DNA of 5,003 bases. Origin: Clostridia bacterium. Its GTDB lineage: Bacteria > Bacillota_A > Clostridia > Oscillospirales > CAG-272. Positions 1-5,003 of the stretch are shown piece by piece (within the stretch, counting starts at the first letter, position 1; the number at the start of each line of letters is the position of its first letter). The notes beneath the pieces were generated by a model. The model did no database searches. It saw only the letters and a list, made by a program, of their open reading frames with translations, and had not been told where the DNA came from. The stretch covers positions 1 to 5,003 of the forward strand of contig JAFTLD010000110.1 in NCBI GenBank assembly GCA_017452945.1. The letters are read 5' to 3'. The position numbers were made by a program, and so were the translations under genes.

Positions 1-35
1 ACGTTTATATAAGTAAGGGGTACTTTCCACCGGGC

Positions 36-64
36 TTGACAAAACGGCCAATTGGTAGTATCAT
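36..64 (+). promoter_or_regulatory. Sigma-A (sigma-70 type) promoter of the 308-residue membrane protein gene
   Basis: A perfect -35 TTGACA (36-41) is separated by exactly 17 nt from a -10 TATCAT (59-64), one mismatch from TATAAT. Transcription would start near 71, leaving a leader of about 20 nt with the ribosome site just ahead of the ATG at 93. The spacer holds an 8-bp palindrome CCAATTGG (48-55), which could be an operator but is short enough to be chance. The first 35 bases of the window show nothing I can assign. Confidence 0.8.
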
Positions 65-81
65 AAGAATATCAAAGCTTT

Positions 82-86
82 GGAGG
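82..86 (+). promoter_or_regulatory. Ribosome binding site that fixes the start at 93
   Basis: GGAGG lies 6 nt before the ATG at 93. It favours that codon over the in-frame TTG at 36, which is itself part of the -35 element and has no ribosome site. Confidence 0.85.
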
Positions 87-92
87 TCTTAT

Positions 93-1019
93 ATGGCAAA
101 ATTCACAACAGGCGCGCGCAGCATGACAAAGGGTGAGCTGTATGAATCGCAGTACAACAGTGCCCGTGTCAATTTGCTGATTGCCGTCGCATTCACCGTG
201 CTCAACTGCGTGCTGGCAGTGTTTGGCGGTTCTACTTATTTTTTGTTTTCTTGCACTTTTCCGTATACCATGGTGTCCGAGGGCGCGTTCTGGACGGGGA
301 TCATGCTCTCCGCAGAAGAGTACGCAGAAATGGGCGTGACGCAAGCGGATATGATGCCCATGTGGTTTTTGTACGTGATGCTGGTGCCTGCCGTGATTGC
401 GGTGGGACTTTACGTGCTTTGCTGGGCTCTTTCCAAAAAGCGTGTCGGTTGGATGATCGCGGCCACGGTTTTGTTTGTGATTGATACGCTGTTTTTGATT
501 TTGTATTACGGCGTCCACGTAGATCTCATCATGGATTATCTGTTCCATGCATGGGTGCTGTTCATCCTGATCCGTGGAGTGATTGCGCATTTCCGTCTTA
601 AAGAGGTCAAGGCGCAGGCGGCCGAGTTCAGCGGAGAAGCATTCGTGCCCGTTCCCGAGCAGAGCACAGAAGAAGTGCAAATGCAACAGGATGGGGATGC
701 AGCTCAATCCGAGCAATCCGAGCCCACCAAGGCCAATTCTCCCGCACTGCATATGGCGGATTTCAGCACAAAGAACCGTGTACTGCTGCAATATCAAGTT
801 GAGGGTTATGATATCTGCTATCGCAGAGTGGGTAAGGTTAACGAGCTGGTGGTCAACAGCATGGTCTATGATTTGTTGGATACCGGAGTTGCGGAGTTCC
901 CGCACGAGCTTTCCTGTATGCTGGACGGCCATGAGATCAAAGCGGGCTTTGGCGCAGATTCGCATTCGTACATTGTCTTTGACGGTGAGGTCGTTAAGAG
1001 AAAGCTGCGTCTTGTGTAA
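93..1019 (+). CDS. Multi-pass membrane protein of unknown function with a C-terminal soluble domain
   Basis: This gene encodes 308 residues; I do not recognise the family. After a short polar N-terminus (about 1-25) there are four hydrophobic segments: about 27-52, 90-112, 118-139 and 145-166. The loop between the first two (about 53-89) is acidic and methionine-rich. A charged stretch follows the last helix (RLKEVKAQ, from about 168), then a Gln/Glu/Ser-rich low-complexity linker (about 186-218). A compact C-terminal region (about 222-308) looks like a beta-rich soluble domain and ends in the basic tail VVKRKLRLV. No enzymatic motif is visible. The start is fixed by GGAGG 6 nt upstream and by a strong promoter whose start site falls downstream of the alternative TTG at 36. 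It is probably transcribed alone and ends at the hairpins after 1036. It is clearly coding and membrane-embedded; a role as sensor, transporter or envelope protein cannot be chosen from sequence. Confidence 0.85.
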   Translation: MAKFTTGARSMTKGELYESQYNSARVNLLIAVAFTVLNCVLAVFGGSTYFLFSCTFPYTMVSEGAFWTGIMLSAEEYAEMGVTQADMMPMWFLYVMLVPAVIAVGLYVLCWALSKKRVGWMIAATVLFVIDTLFLILYYGVHVDLIMDYLFHAWVLFILIRGVIAHFRLKEVKAQAAEFSGEAFVPVPEQSTEEVQMQQDGDAAQSEQSEPTKANSPALHMADFSTKNRVLLQYQVEGYDICYRRVGKVNELVVNSMVYDLLDTGVAEFPHELSCMLDGHEIKAGFGADSHSYIVFDGEVVKRKLRLV

Positions 1020-1035
1020 AAATGATAAAAATGTA

Positions 1036-1066
1036 AAGAAACCGAGTCAGTTTGACTCGGTTTCTT
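1036..1066. terminator. Bidirectional hairpin terminator between convergent genes
   Basis: AAGAAACCGAGTCA (1036-1049) pairs perfectly with TGACTCGGTTTCTT (1053-1066) around a 3-nt loop, giving a 14-bp stem. The GC-rich core is 8 bp, with an A-run on the left and a T-run on the right, so it can work in both directions. On the minus strand the T-run continues into TACATTTTTATCATTT, making this the likely terminator of the leftward 131-residue gene. That gene's TGA stop (1047-1049) lies inside the stem. On the plus strand the T-run is short (TTTCTTG), so it may only assist the next hairpin. Confidence 0.8.
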
Positions 1067-1442
1067 GCCCGACTCCGTCTTCGGAGTCGTTTTTCTTTTG
1101 TTTTTTCTTTTTCTTTCTGTTCTTAAAGGCGTCAATGGCCGCGCGGCGCATATCCTGCAGCACGCCCAGCGTGTGCTTATCCTTGGGGAAGATCAGACGC
1201 AACAGTATGATAGCAATAGCGCATGTCAAAATCTTTTCGGGGGAGGGCAGCCACAAAATAGTCAGGTAAGCGGTGGCAACCGCGATCATCCAAGGGATGC
1301 CAAGCCACGTGCCTATGGCAAGCATGACGTAGGACCAGCCGTTGGTGATCATCCAGGCAATGCCAAAGCATAGTAAAAGACGCGGATTGAGAATAAACTG
1401 TACAGCCTTGAGCACAAGTTGCTTGAAGTATCCTTTTTTCAT
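1047..1442 (-). CDS. Small three-helix membrane protein of unknown function with a poly-lysine tail
   Basis: This gene encodes 131 residues; I do not recognise the family. It begins with a basic, amphipathic stretch (MKKGYFKQLVLKAVQF). Three hydrophobic segments follow at about 21-43, 45-65 and 70-86, with conserved-looking Trp and Pro residues (GIAWMITNGW, WLGIPWM, LWLPSPEK). It ends in a cytosolic-looking tail (about 87-131) with a Lys-rich run (RKKKKKQKK, about 109-117) and an acidic end (NDSEDGVGQETESN). The start is ATG at 1442, with AAGGGAG 8 nt upstream and a strong promoter at 1474-1502. A longer in-frame start at 1502 is excluded because it lies in the -35 box. It is convergent with the upstream gene and divergent from the mannosidase. 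The 3' end of the coding region also forms terminator hairpins. Hydrophobic pattern, promoter and ribosome site make it a real gene; function is unknown. Confidence 0.82.
   Translation of the reverse strand: MKKGYFKQLVLKAVQFILNPRLLLCFGIAWMITNGWSYVMLAIGTWLGIPWMIAVATAYLTILWLPSPEKILTCAIAIILLRLIFPKDKHTLGVLQDMRRAAIDAFKNRKKKKKQKKNDSEDGVGQETESN
1070..1110 (+). terminator. Rho-independent terminator of the 308-residue gene, nested in the convergent coding sequence
   Basis: CGACTCCG (1070-1077) pairs with CGGAGTCG (1082-1089) around the loop TCTT, an 8-bp GC-rich stem. It is followed immediately by a long T-rich tract (1090-1110, interrupted by single C or G). This is the canonical intrinsic terminator layout for the plus strand, about 50 nt past the stop at 1019. 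It sits inside the leftward gene, where the same bases encode the Lys-rich and acidic tail. Confidence 0.8.
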
Positions 1443-1450
1443 GCGCACAT

Positions 1451-1457
1451 CTCCCTT
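1451..1457 (-). promoter_or_regulatory. Ribosome binding site of the 131-residue gene
   Basis: Read on the minus strand, AAGGGAG lies 8 nt ahead of the ATG at 1442. It supports that start rather than the GTG two codons upstream, which would be only about 2 nt from the site. Confidence 0.75.
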
Positions 1458-1473
1458 CCCAAACAGATATTTC

Positions 1474-1502
1474 AGTATAACACAAATGTCAAATCGTGTC
1501 AA
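1474..1502 (-). promoter_or_regulatory. Strong sigma-A promoter of the leftward 131-residue gene
   Basis: On the minus strand a perfect -35 TTGACA (1502-1497) is followed, after 17 nt, by a -10 TATACT (1479-1474). The -10 is preceded by TGT, giving an extended -10 (TGTTATACT). A second TTGACA copy (1492-1487) lies 10 nt inside, at a spacing that cannot serve this -10. Transcription should start near 1467, leaving a leader of about 25 nt. Confidence 0.85.
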
Positions 1503-1567
1503 GATTTGTCCCTATCTATATAGACGCCATTTTACCCAAAAGGTTTCACCGAAAATAAAAAAAGTAT

Positions 1568-1587
1568 AAAAATATGCAAATATTTTT
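1568..1587. promoter_or_regulatory. AT-rich inverted repeat, candidate operator of the mannosidase gene
   Basis: AAAAATAT (1568-1575) and ATATTTTT (1580-1587) form a perfect 8-bp inverted repeat around GCAA. It is centred about 55 bp upstream of the predicted start site of the mannosidase promoter, where activators commonly bind. The surrounding DNA (1551-1590) is nearly all A/T and may also act as an UP-like or curved element. A terminator role is unlikely because the stem has only A:T pairs and no gene on the plus strand leads into it. Operator function is inference. Confidence 0.35.
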
Positions 1588-1617
1588 TTACAGAATCCCA
1601 CGCAGGAGCAGAAAATG

Positions 1618-1626
1618 TGATATAAT
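1618..1626 (+). promoter_or_regulatory. Extended -10 promoter of the alpha-mannosidase gene
   Basis: TGATATAAT gives a perfect -10 TATAAT (1621-1626) with the TGN extension (1618-1620). The -35 position at 17-nt spacing (1598-1603, CCACGC) does not resemble TTGACA. The nearest TTTACA (1587-1592) is 28 nt away, which is too far. The start site should be near 1633, leaving a leader of about 26 nt. A missing -35 often goes with activator dependence or reliance on the extended -10. Confidence 0.7.
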
Positions 1627-1644
1627 GAAGGCAGATAAGAAATC

Positions 1645-1650
1645 AGGAGG
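1645..1650 (+). promoter_or_regulatory. Ribosome binding site of the mannosidase gene
   Basis: A perfect AGGAGG lies 8 nt before the ATG at 1659, which fixes the start and suggests efficient translation. Confidence 0.85.
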
Positions 1651-1658
1651 TTTTTGCT

Positions 1659-4466
1659 ATGATCCCGTACAACGAATTACAATGGTTACAGAAATTTCTT
1701 GGATCCTCACAGTATGCTGCCAGGATTGTCAGCCAGCTTAATTATGCTGCCAATCTCTCCCGTGCCCTGGATGGAAAGTATGACGAAACGGTGAAGGATG
1801 CTATCCTTTGGCTGTGCGAGGCGATCCGTGGCGACGGTGAGGTGCTGACAAAGGCATCCGCACTGCAGGCAGAGCAGATGCTCATGCCGCTTAGCAAGGA
1901 TGCAAAGACCTATCGCGTTCACAGCGTGGCGCATGCGCATATTGATATGAACTGGATGTGGGGGTATCAGGAAACGGTGGCTGTTACGGTCGATACCTTC
2001 CGCACAGTGCTCAATCTGATGAAGGAGTATCCGCAGCTGACCTTTGGGCAGTCGCAGGCTTCAACCTATGAGATTGTGGAAAAATACGCGCCTTATATGT
2101 TGGATGAGATCAAGCAGCGAATCCGCGAAGGTCGTTGGGAGGTCACGGCATCCACTTGGGTGGAAACCGACAAAAACATGGCTTCGGGCGAATCCCTGGC
2201 AAGACATATTTTGTATACAAGACGTTACCTGTCCGCGCTTCTGGAGCTGCCGACAAGCGCGTTTGATTTTGATTTTGAGCCGGATACCTTTGGACATAAT
2301 ATTTCTGTTCCCGAGATCTGCGCGGCCGGAGGTGTCAAATATTATTATCATTGCCGCGGCAATGGCACGCAGGGGCAGAATGCCTACGTGTGGCGCAGCA
2401 GAGCAGGCGGAGAACTGCTTGTGTACCGCGAGCCACACTGGTATAACACCACCATTGAAGAAAACATGATGTGGGATATTCCCATGCAATGCAAGGCACA
2501 GGGGGCAAATATCATTCTCAACGTATACGGTGTGGGCGATCATGGAGGCGGACCAACCAGACGCGACGTGGAAAGGCTGATGCGTATGTCTTCCTGGCCT
2601 ATCATGCCCACCATTCTGTTTTCCACCTATGCTGCGTTTTTTGCAGAGCTGGAGCAGTACCGCAGCACACTTCCCGTGGTTGAGGGGGAGCTGAATTTTT
2701 TGTTTGACGGCTGCTATACCTCGCAATCCCGTATCAAAATGGCCAACCGCATAGGGGAAGCACGCGCCTTTGAGGCGGAAGCGATCTGCACCGAGGCAGC
2801 TATGCTGGGCGGCATGGATTTTGCAGGGAGCTTTCGCGAGGCTTGGAAGGGCATTTTGTTCAACCATTTCCATGACATTCTGCCGGGCTCGGGTGTGCCG
2901 GAAACCAGAGAGCATACCATGGGTAAGTTCCAGGACAGCCTTGCCTATATCGGTACCAATGCCAATGCGGGCATGAGATATATCGCGTCCTGCATTGATA
3001 CCACGGGAATTGAACTCCCGGATGAGCCTGATTCGATCTCCGAGGGGGGCGGTGTCGGACATAATACTTCGCCCACCAACTATTACCGCATGCCTGCTAC
3101 CGAGCGCGGCATGGGGATGCGCAGACTGGTGCATTTCTTTAATCCAACGCAGTATGATTTTGACGGTACCACCGATTGTACCATCTATGACTGGAGCTAT
3201 AATATTGCTACCGCACGTTGGTCAACGCCCGACGGACAGGTGACAGAGCATCAGTTCATACAGGACGGCACGTGGTATTGGGGACATACCTTTTGCAAGT
3301 TTGCAGTACACGTCAAGGTGCCTGCGTTCGGTTTTGCGTCCTATATTCTGGATTGCGCACCCGAGCAGGGCAAAGACGTTGTGCCGCTGATGTATGAGCG
3401 CACCGATACCCACGCGCGTGACGAGATCGTGCTGGAAAACAGGTATATCAAGGCGGTATTTGATTGCAGAACTGCTGAGCTGACCTCTCTGACCGATAAG
3501 GAAAGCGGCAGCGTGCTTGTGGACAGCAGCAGTGCATATTTCCGTCACATCACCGAGAGTACGATTCGTAATATGACCTCCTGGCGTGTGGGCGATTATA
3601 TGAAGGTGGAGAATATCCAACAGAGCGCAAACGTGCGCATCAACCGCACGGATACCACAAATCGGTGCAAGCTGATCAGCTATTATCTGGATTTTGCCGA
3701 GCGGTCGCATTTAGAGGTGCAGATACGTCTGGACGAGGATAGCAGATTTTTGCAGTATGAGGTCACGGTGGATTTCCATGAGATCGGTATTCCCGGCAAA
3801 AGTGTGCCGCAGCTGAATTTCGCGCTGCCGTTTTCGTATGCGTCCGAAAAATGCCGCTTTGACGTGCCTTTTGGCACGGTTGACCGTGCACGGTATAATT
3901 ATGATGTGCCTGCTTCATCCTTTGCTGTGCCGCTTGGGGACAAGGGCGCTGCACTGATGCTGATCTCGGACAGCAAGTACGGCTTCCGCTATACCGAGGG
4001 CATGATCGCCCTGTCGCTGGTACGCGGATCGTATGATCCCGATCCGTGTCCGGAGTACGGTATTCATCGCATTCGCATAGGTGTGGGCGTGTGCCATCCC
4101 GATAAGGGGGATCGCGAACTGTACCGCATGGCAGATGCATTTGTGCATCCCATTTCTTATTGTACTGCTGATCTTGGCAAGCGCGAGGGCACAATCAAGC
4201 TTTGCGAGCAAATGCTGCGTGTGCAGGGCGAGATGCGCGTGACTGCGCTCAAAACTTCGGAACAGGGCAAGGCCTTTGTGGTGCGCATGCACAACGTAGG
4301 TGCTGAGCCGACCGATTGGTCGTTGACCTTTGCGCAGCCGATCAAGGCAGCATACTATACCGATGTACATGAGAGCATTATCGGTGACGTTGCTTTCAAT
4401 GGGAACAGCGCGAGTGGTACAAGCGCACCGTATGCGATCTGCACCGTTTTGGTGGAGCTTGCGTAA
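1659..4466 (+). CDS. Glycoside hydrolase family 38 alpha-mannosidase
   Basis: The product has 935 residues, within the usual range for bacterial GH38 (roughly 800-1050). GH38 enzymes are zinc-dependent, retaining exo-alpha-mannosidases. After an N-terminal helical region (about 1-85), the catalytic domain opens with AHAHIDMNWMW (91-101), where His94 and Asp96 match the zinc ligands of the HxHxDxxW motif. WVETDKNMASGES (167-179) is a typical family block. EPDTFGH (207-213) supplies the likely nucleophile and zinc ligand Asp209. YGVGDHGGGPT (290-300) resembles the GDGGGGPT block of cytosolic-type enzymes, and its Asp294 is the acid/base candidate. EGELNFLFDGCYTSQSRIK (342-360) starts the helical middle domain. 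NHFHDILPGSG (402-412) supplies the last zinc ligand, His405. A Gly/Ser-rich linker (about 455-487) leads to the beta-rich C-terminal part, beginning near HFFNP (492-496). There is no signal peptide or membrane segment, so it probably acts in the cytoplasm on imported mannosides or N-glycan fragments. It is transcribed alone; no transporter or regulator is adjacent. Family assignment is very secure, exact linkage preference is not. Confidence 0.96.
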   Translation: MIPYNELQWLQKFLGSSQYAARIVSQLNYAANLSRALDGKYDETVKDAILWLCEAIRGDGEVLTKASALQAEQMLMPLSKDAKTYRVHSVAHAHIDMNWMWGYQETVAVTVDTFRTVLNLMKEYPQLTFGQSQASTYEIVEKYAPYMLDEIKQRIREGRWEVTASTWVETDKNMASGESLARHILYTRRYLSALLELPTSAFDFDFEPDTFGHNISVPEICAAGGVKYYYHCRGNGTQGQNAYVWRSRAGGELLVYREPHWYNTTIEENMMWDIPMQCKAQGANIILNVYGVGDHGGGPTRRDVERLMRMSSWPIMPTILFSTYAAFFAELEQYRSTLPVVEGELNFLFDGCYTSQSRIKMANRIGEARAFEAEAICTEAAMLGGMDFAGSFREAWKGILFNHFHDILPGSGVPETREHTMGKFQDSLAYIGTNANAGMRYIASCIDTTGIELPDEPDSISEGGGVGHNTSPTNYYRMPATERGMGMRRLVHFFNPTQYDFDGTTDCTIYDWSYNIATARWSTPDGQVTEHQFIQDGTWYWGHTFCKFAVHVKVPAFGFASYILDCAPEQGKDVVPLMYERTDTHARDEIVLENRYIKAVFDCRTAELTSLTDKESGSVLVDSSSAYFRHITESTIRNMTSWRVGDYMKVENIQQSANVRINRTDTTNRCKLISYYLDFAERSHLEVQIRLDEDSRFLQYEVTVDFHEIGIPGKSVPQLNFALPFSYASEKCRFDVPFGTVDRARYNYDVPASSFAVPLGDKGAALMLISDSKYGFRYTEGMIALSLVRGSYDPDPCPEYGIHRIRIGVGVCHPDKGDRELYRMADAFVHPISYCTADLGKREGTIKLCEQMLRVQGEMRVTALKTSEQGKAFVVRMHNVGAEPTDWSLTFAQPIKAAYYTDVHESIIGDVAFNGNSASGTSAPYAICTVLVELA

Positions 4467-4493
4467 CGCGAAAATCAATAAAGCATCATGAAA

Positions 4494-4537
4494 AAGAGTG
4501 GCTTTGCATACGCATATGTGTATGCAAAGCCACTTTT
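4494..4537. terminator. Bidirectional Rho-independent terminator
   Basis: AGTGGCTTTGCATAC (4497-4511) pairs perfectly with GTATGCAAAGCCACT (4520-4534). The stem extends inward by a G:U and a C:G pair to an ATAT loop and outward through the A-run 4494-4495. On the plus strand it starts 28 nt after the mannosidase stop and ends in TTTT. On the minus strand it is followed by CTTTTT, so it also suits the leftward GNAT unit. The long stem and both flanking runs make this a strong call. Confidence 0.9.
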
Positions 4538-4565
4538 GTGTGCAGCAGTGTTACGTGTGGGGTGA

Positions 4566-4642
4566 TCACGCAATTTCGAAATACTCTTTGATGATTTTTG
4601 GCACCTCGTCGGGGAGAGGTTGGTGTTGTCGATCTTGGTATA
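4566..4642 (-). pseudogene. Possible remnant of a coding 3' end, out of frame with the GNAT gene
   Basis: The 105-nt gap between the GNAT stop and the terminator is not featureless. Read leftward in a different frame it gives IYQDRQHQPLPDEVPK followed by IIKEYFEIA and a TGA at 4566-4568, which looks like a natural protein C-terminus. The frame stays open back to about 4721, but that part overlaps the GNAT coding region and is probably incidental. The TGA lies 28 nt before the hairpin base at 4537, a normal stop-to-terminator distance, whereas the GNAT stop lies 105 nt away. It has no start of its own. It could be the relic of a lost gene or of a longer GNAT C-terminus displaced by a small indel, or it could be chance. 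Confidence 0.3.
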
Positions 4643-5003
4643 TTACAAATATTTCTGCATCAGAACCAAGCTGTCCAATCTGCCGTCCCTTTGCCTGATT
4701 GCCATGGGCTTTTCGGCAATGATTTCAAAGCCGTACTTTTGATACAGACGCTGTGCGCGGTCGTTGCCCTTGATGAAATCCAGTTCCATGACTTTCGTGC
4801 CGCGTTCTCGTGCGGCTGCAATCATTTGCTCAAACATACAAGAGCCGATGCCCAATCCCCAATATTCCCGTAAGATTGCAATGGCGATTGTCGCGCGGTG
4901 GCTTGTTTTCATACCCGTATGGAACATAATCTCGCAGTTTCCCGCAAGATTGCCCTCCACAAAGCAGGTAATTGCCAGAACGTCGGGCGATTCGCGCCGA
5001 TTC
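4643..5003 (-). CDS. GNAT-family N-acetyltransferase, 5' end beyond the window
   Basis: GNAT enzymes move an acetyl group from acetyl-CoA to an amine on a small molecule, peptide or protein. About 119 C-terminal residues are visible. They start near NRRESPDVLAITCFVEGN, which fits strands beta-2/beta-3 of the fold, and continue into the acetyl-CoA site IAIAILREYWGLGIGSCMFE (motif A, with the pyrophosphate loop WGLGIG; Trp sits where Arg or Gln is more usual, as in many Bacillota members). Then come motif-B elements, MELDFIKGNDRAQRLYQKYGF with the typical Asn and Tyr, and a final strand ending GRLDSLVLMQKYL. The frame remains open to the right edge, so the in-frame GTG at 4960 is not the true start: it would delete conserved strands. 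The full protein is probably 150-180 residues. The acceptor substrate cannot be told. The gene converges on the mannosidase and likely shares the terminator at 4494-4537. Confidence 0.9.
   Translation of the reverse strand, partial: NRRESPDVLAITCFVEGNLAGNCEIMFHTGMKTSHRATIAIAILREYWGLGIGSCMFEQMIAAARERGTKVMELDFIKGNDRAQRLYQKYGFEIIAEKPMAIRQRDGRLDSLVLMQKYL

Noticed and set aside
48..55. CCAATTGG palindrome as an operator
   Set aside because: Only 8 bp and not extended by flanking bases. It is noted within the promoter entry but is too weak for a separate call.
36..92. TTG start at 36 giving a longer N-terminus for the 308-residue protein
   Set aside because: The TTG is part of the -35 hexamer, lies upstream of the predicted transcription start and has no ribosome site. 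The ATG at 93 has GGAGG at good spacing.
72..965. Long antisense open frame opposite the first gene
   Set aside because: It is His/Cys/Arg-rich with no coherent hydrophobic or domain pattern, has no ribosome site, and mirrors a clearly coding plus strand.
1090..1113. Programmed -1 frameshift at the A-rich Lys codons of the leftward gene
   Set aside because: An AAAAAAC heptamer is present on the minus strand, but the reading frame splits it as AAA AAA C and not A AAA AAC, so the canonical slippery register is not met.
1443..1502. Upstream in-frame start at 1502 for the 131-residue protein
   Set aside because: That codon overlaps the -35 box and lies upstream of the predicted transcription start. 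The ATG at 1442 has its own ribosome site.
2061..3134. 357-codon antisense open frame within the mannosidase gene
   Set aside because: It lies opposite the conserved GH38 catalytic core. Its composition is typical of antisense shadow translation and no promoter or ribosome site was seen.
4498..4873. Short plus-strand open frames after the mannosidase
   Set aside because: One begins inside the terminator hairpin and the other is antisense to the GNAT motifs. Neither has a convincing ribosome site or protein-like composition.
4958..4960. GTG at 4960 as the GNAT start
   Set aside because: The frame is open to the window edge and the upstream residues (SPDVLAITCFVEG) fit the GNAT fold, so the true start lies outside.

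Overview
The window looks like chromosome from a low-to-mid GC Bacillota, most likely a gut-type Clostridia. The basis is sigma-A style promoters (TTGACA / TATAAT-like), strong GGAGG ribosome sites, U-tailed hairpin terminators, roughly 50% GC coding sequence and mixed ATG-start genes. I cannot name a species. No RNA gene, insertion sequence, CRISPR array, phage gene or attachment site is visible.

Layout from left to right: (1) a near-consensus promoter (36-64) drives a 308-residue membrane protein of unknown function (93-1019, +). (2) A convergent 131-residue membrane protein of unknown function (1047-1442, -) ends 27 nt away. The two share a compact tandem-hairpin region (1036-1110), part of which lies inside the second gene's coding sequence. 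(3) A divergent control region (1443-1658) carries a strong promoter for the leftward gene, an extended -10 promoter for the rightward gene and an AT-rich inverted repeat. (4) A 935-residue GH38 alpha-mannosidase (1659-4466, +) dominates the window. Its family signature motifs and expected catalytic and zinc residues are intact, and it has no signal peptide. (5) A 15-17 bp bidirectional terminator (4494-4537) follows. (6) A leftward GNAT-family N-acetyltransferase (4643-5003, -) runs off the right edge. Between its stop and the terminator there may be an out-of-frame remnant of an older coding 3' end.

The genes appear to be independent single-gene units in alternating orientation, each with its own promoter or terminator, rather than an operon. 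The mannosidase has no sugar transporter or regulator beside it here, so its oligosaccharide uptake partners, if any, lie elsewhere. I found no convincing novel multi-gene system. The most notable points are the terminator nested in coding sequence, the possible coding remnant after the GNAT gene, and two uncharacterised membrane proteins.
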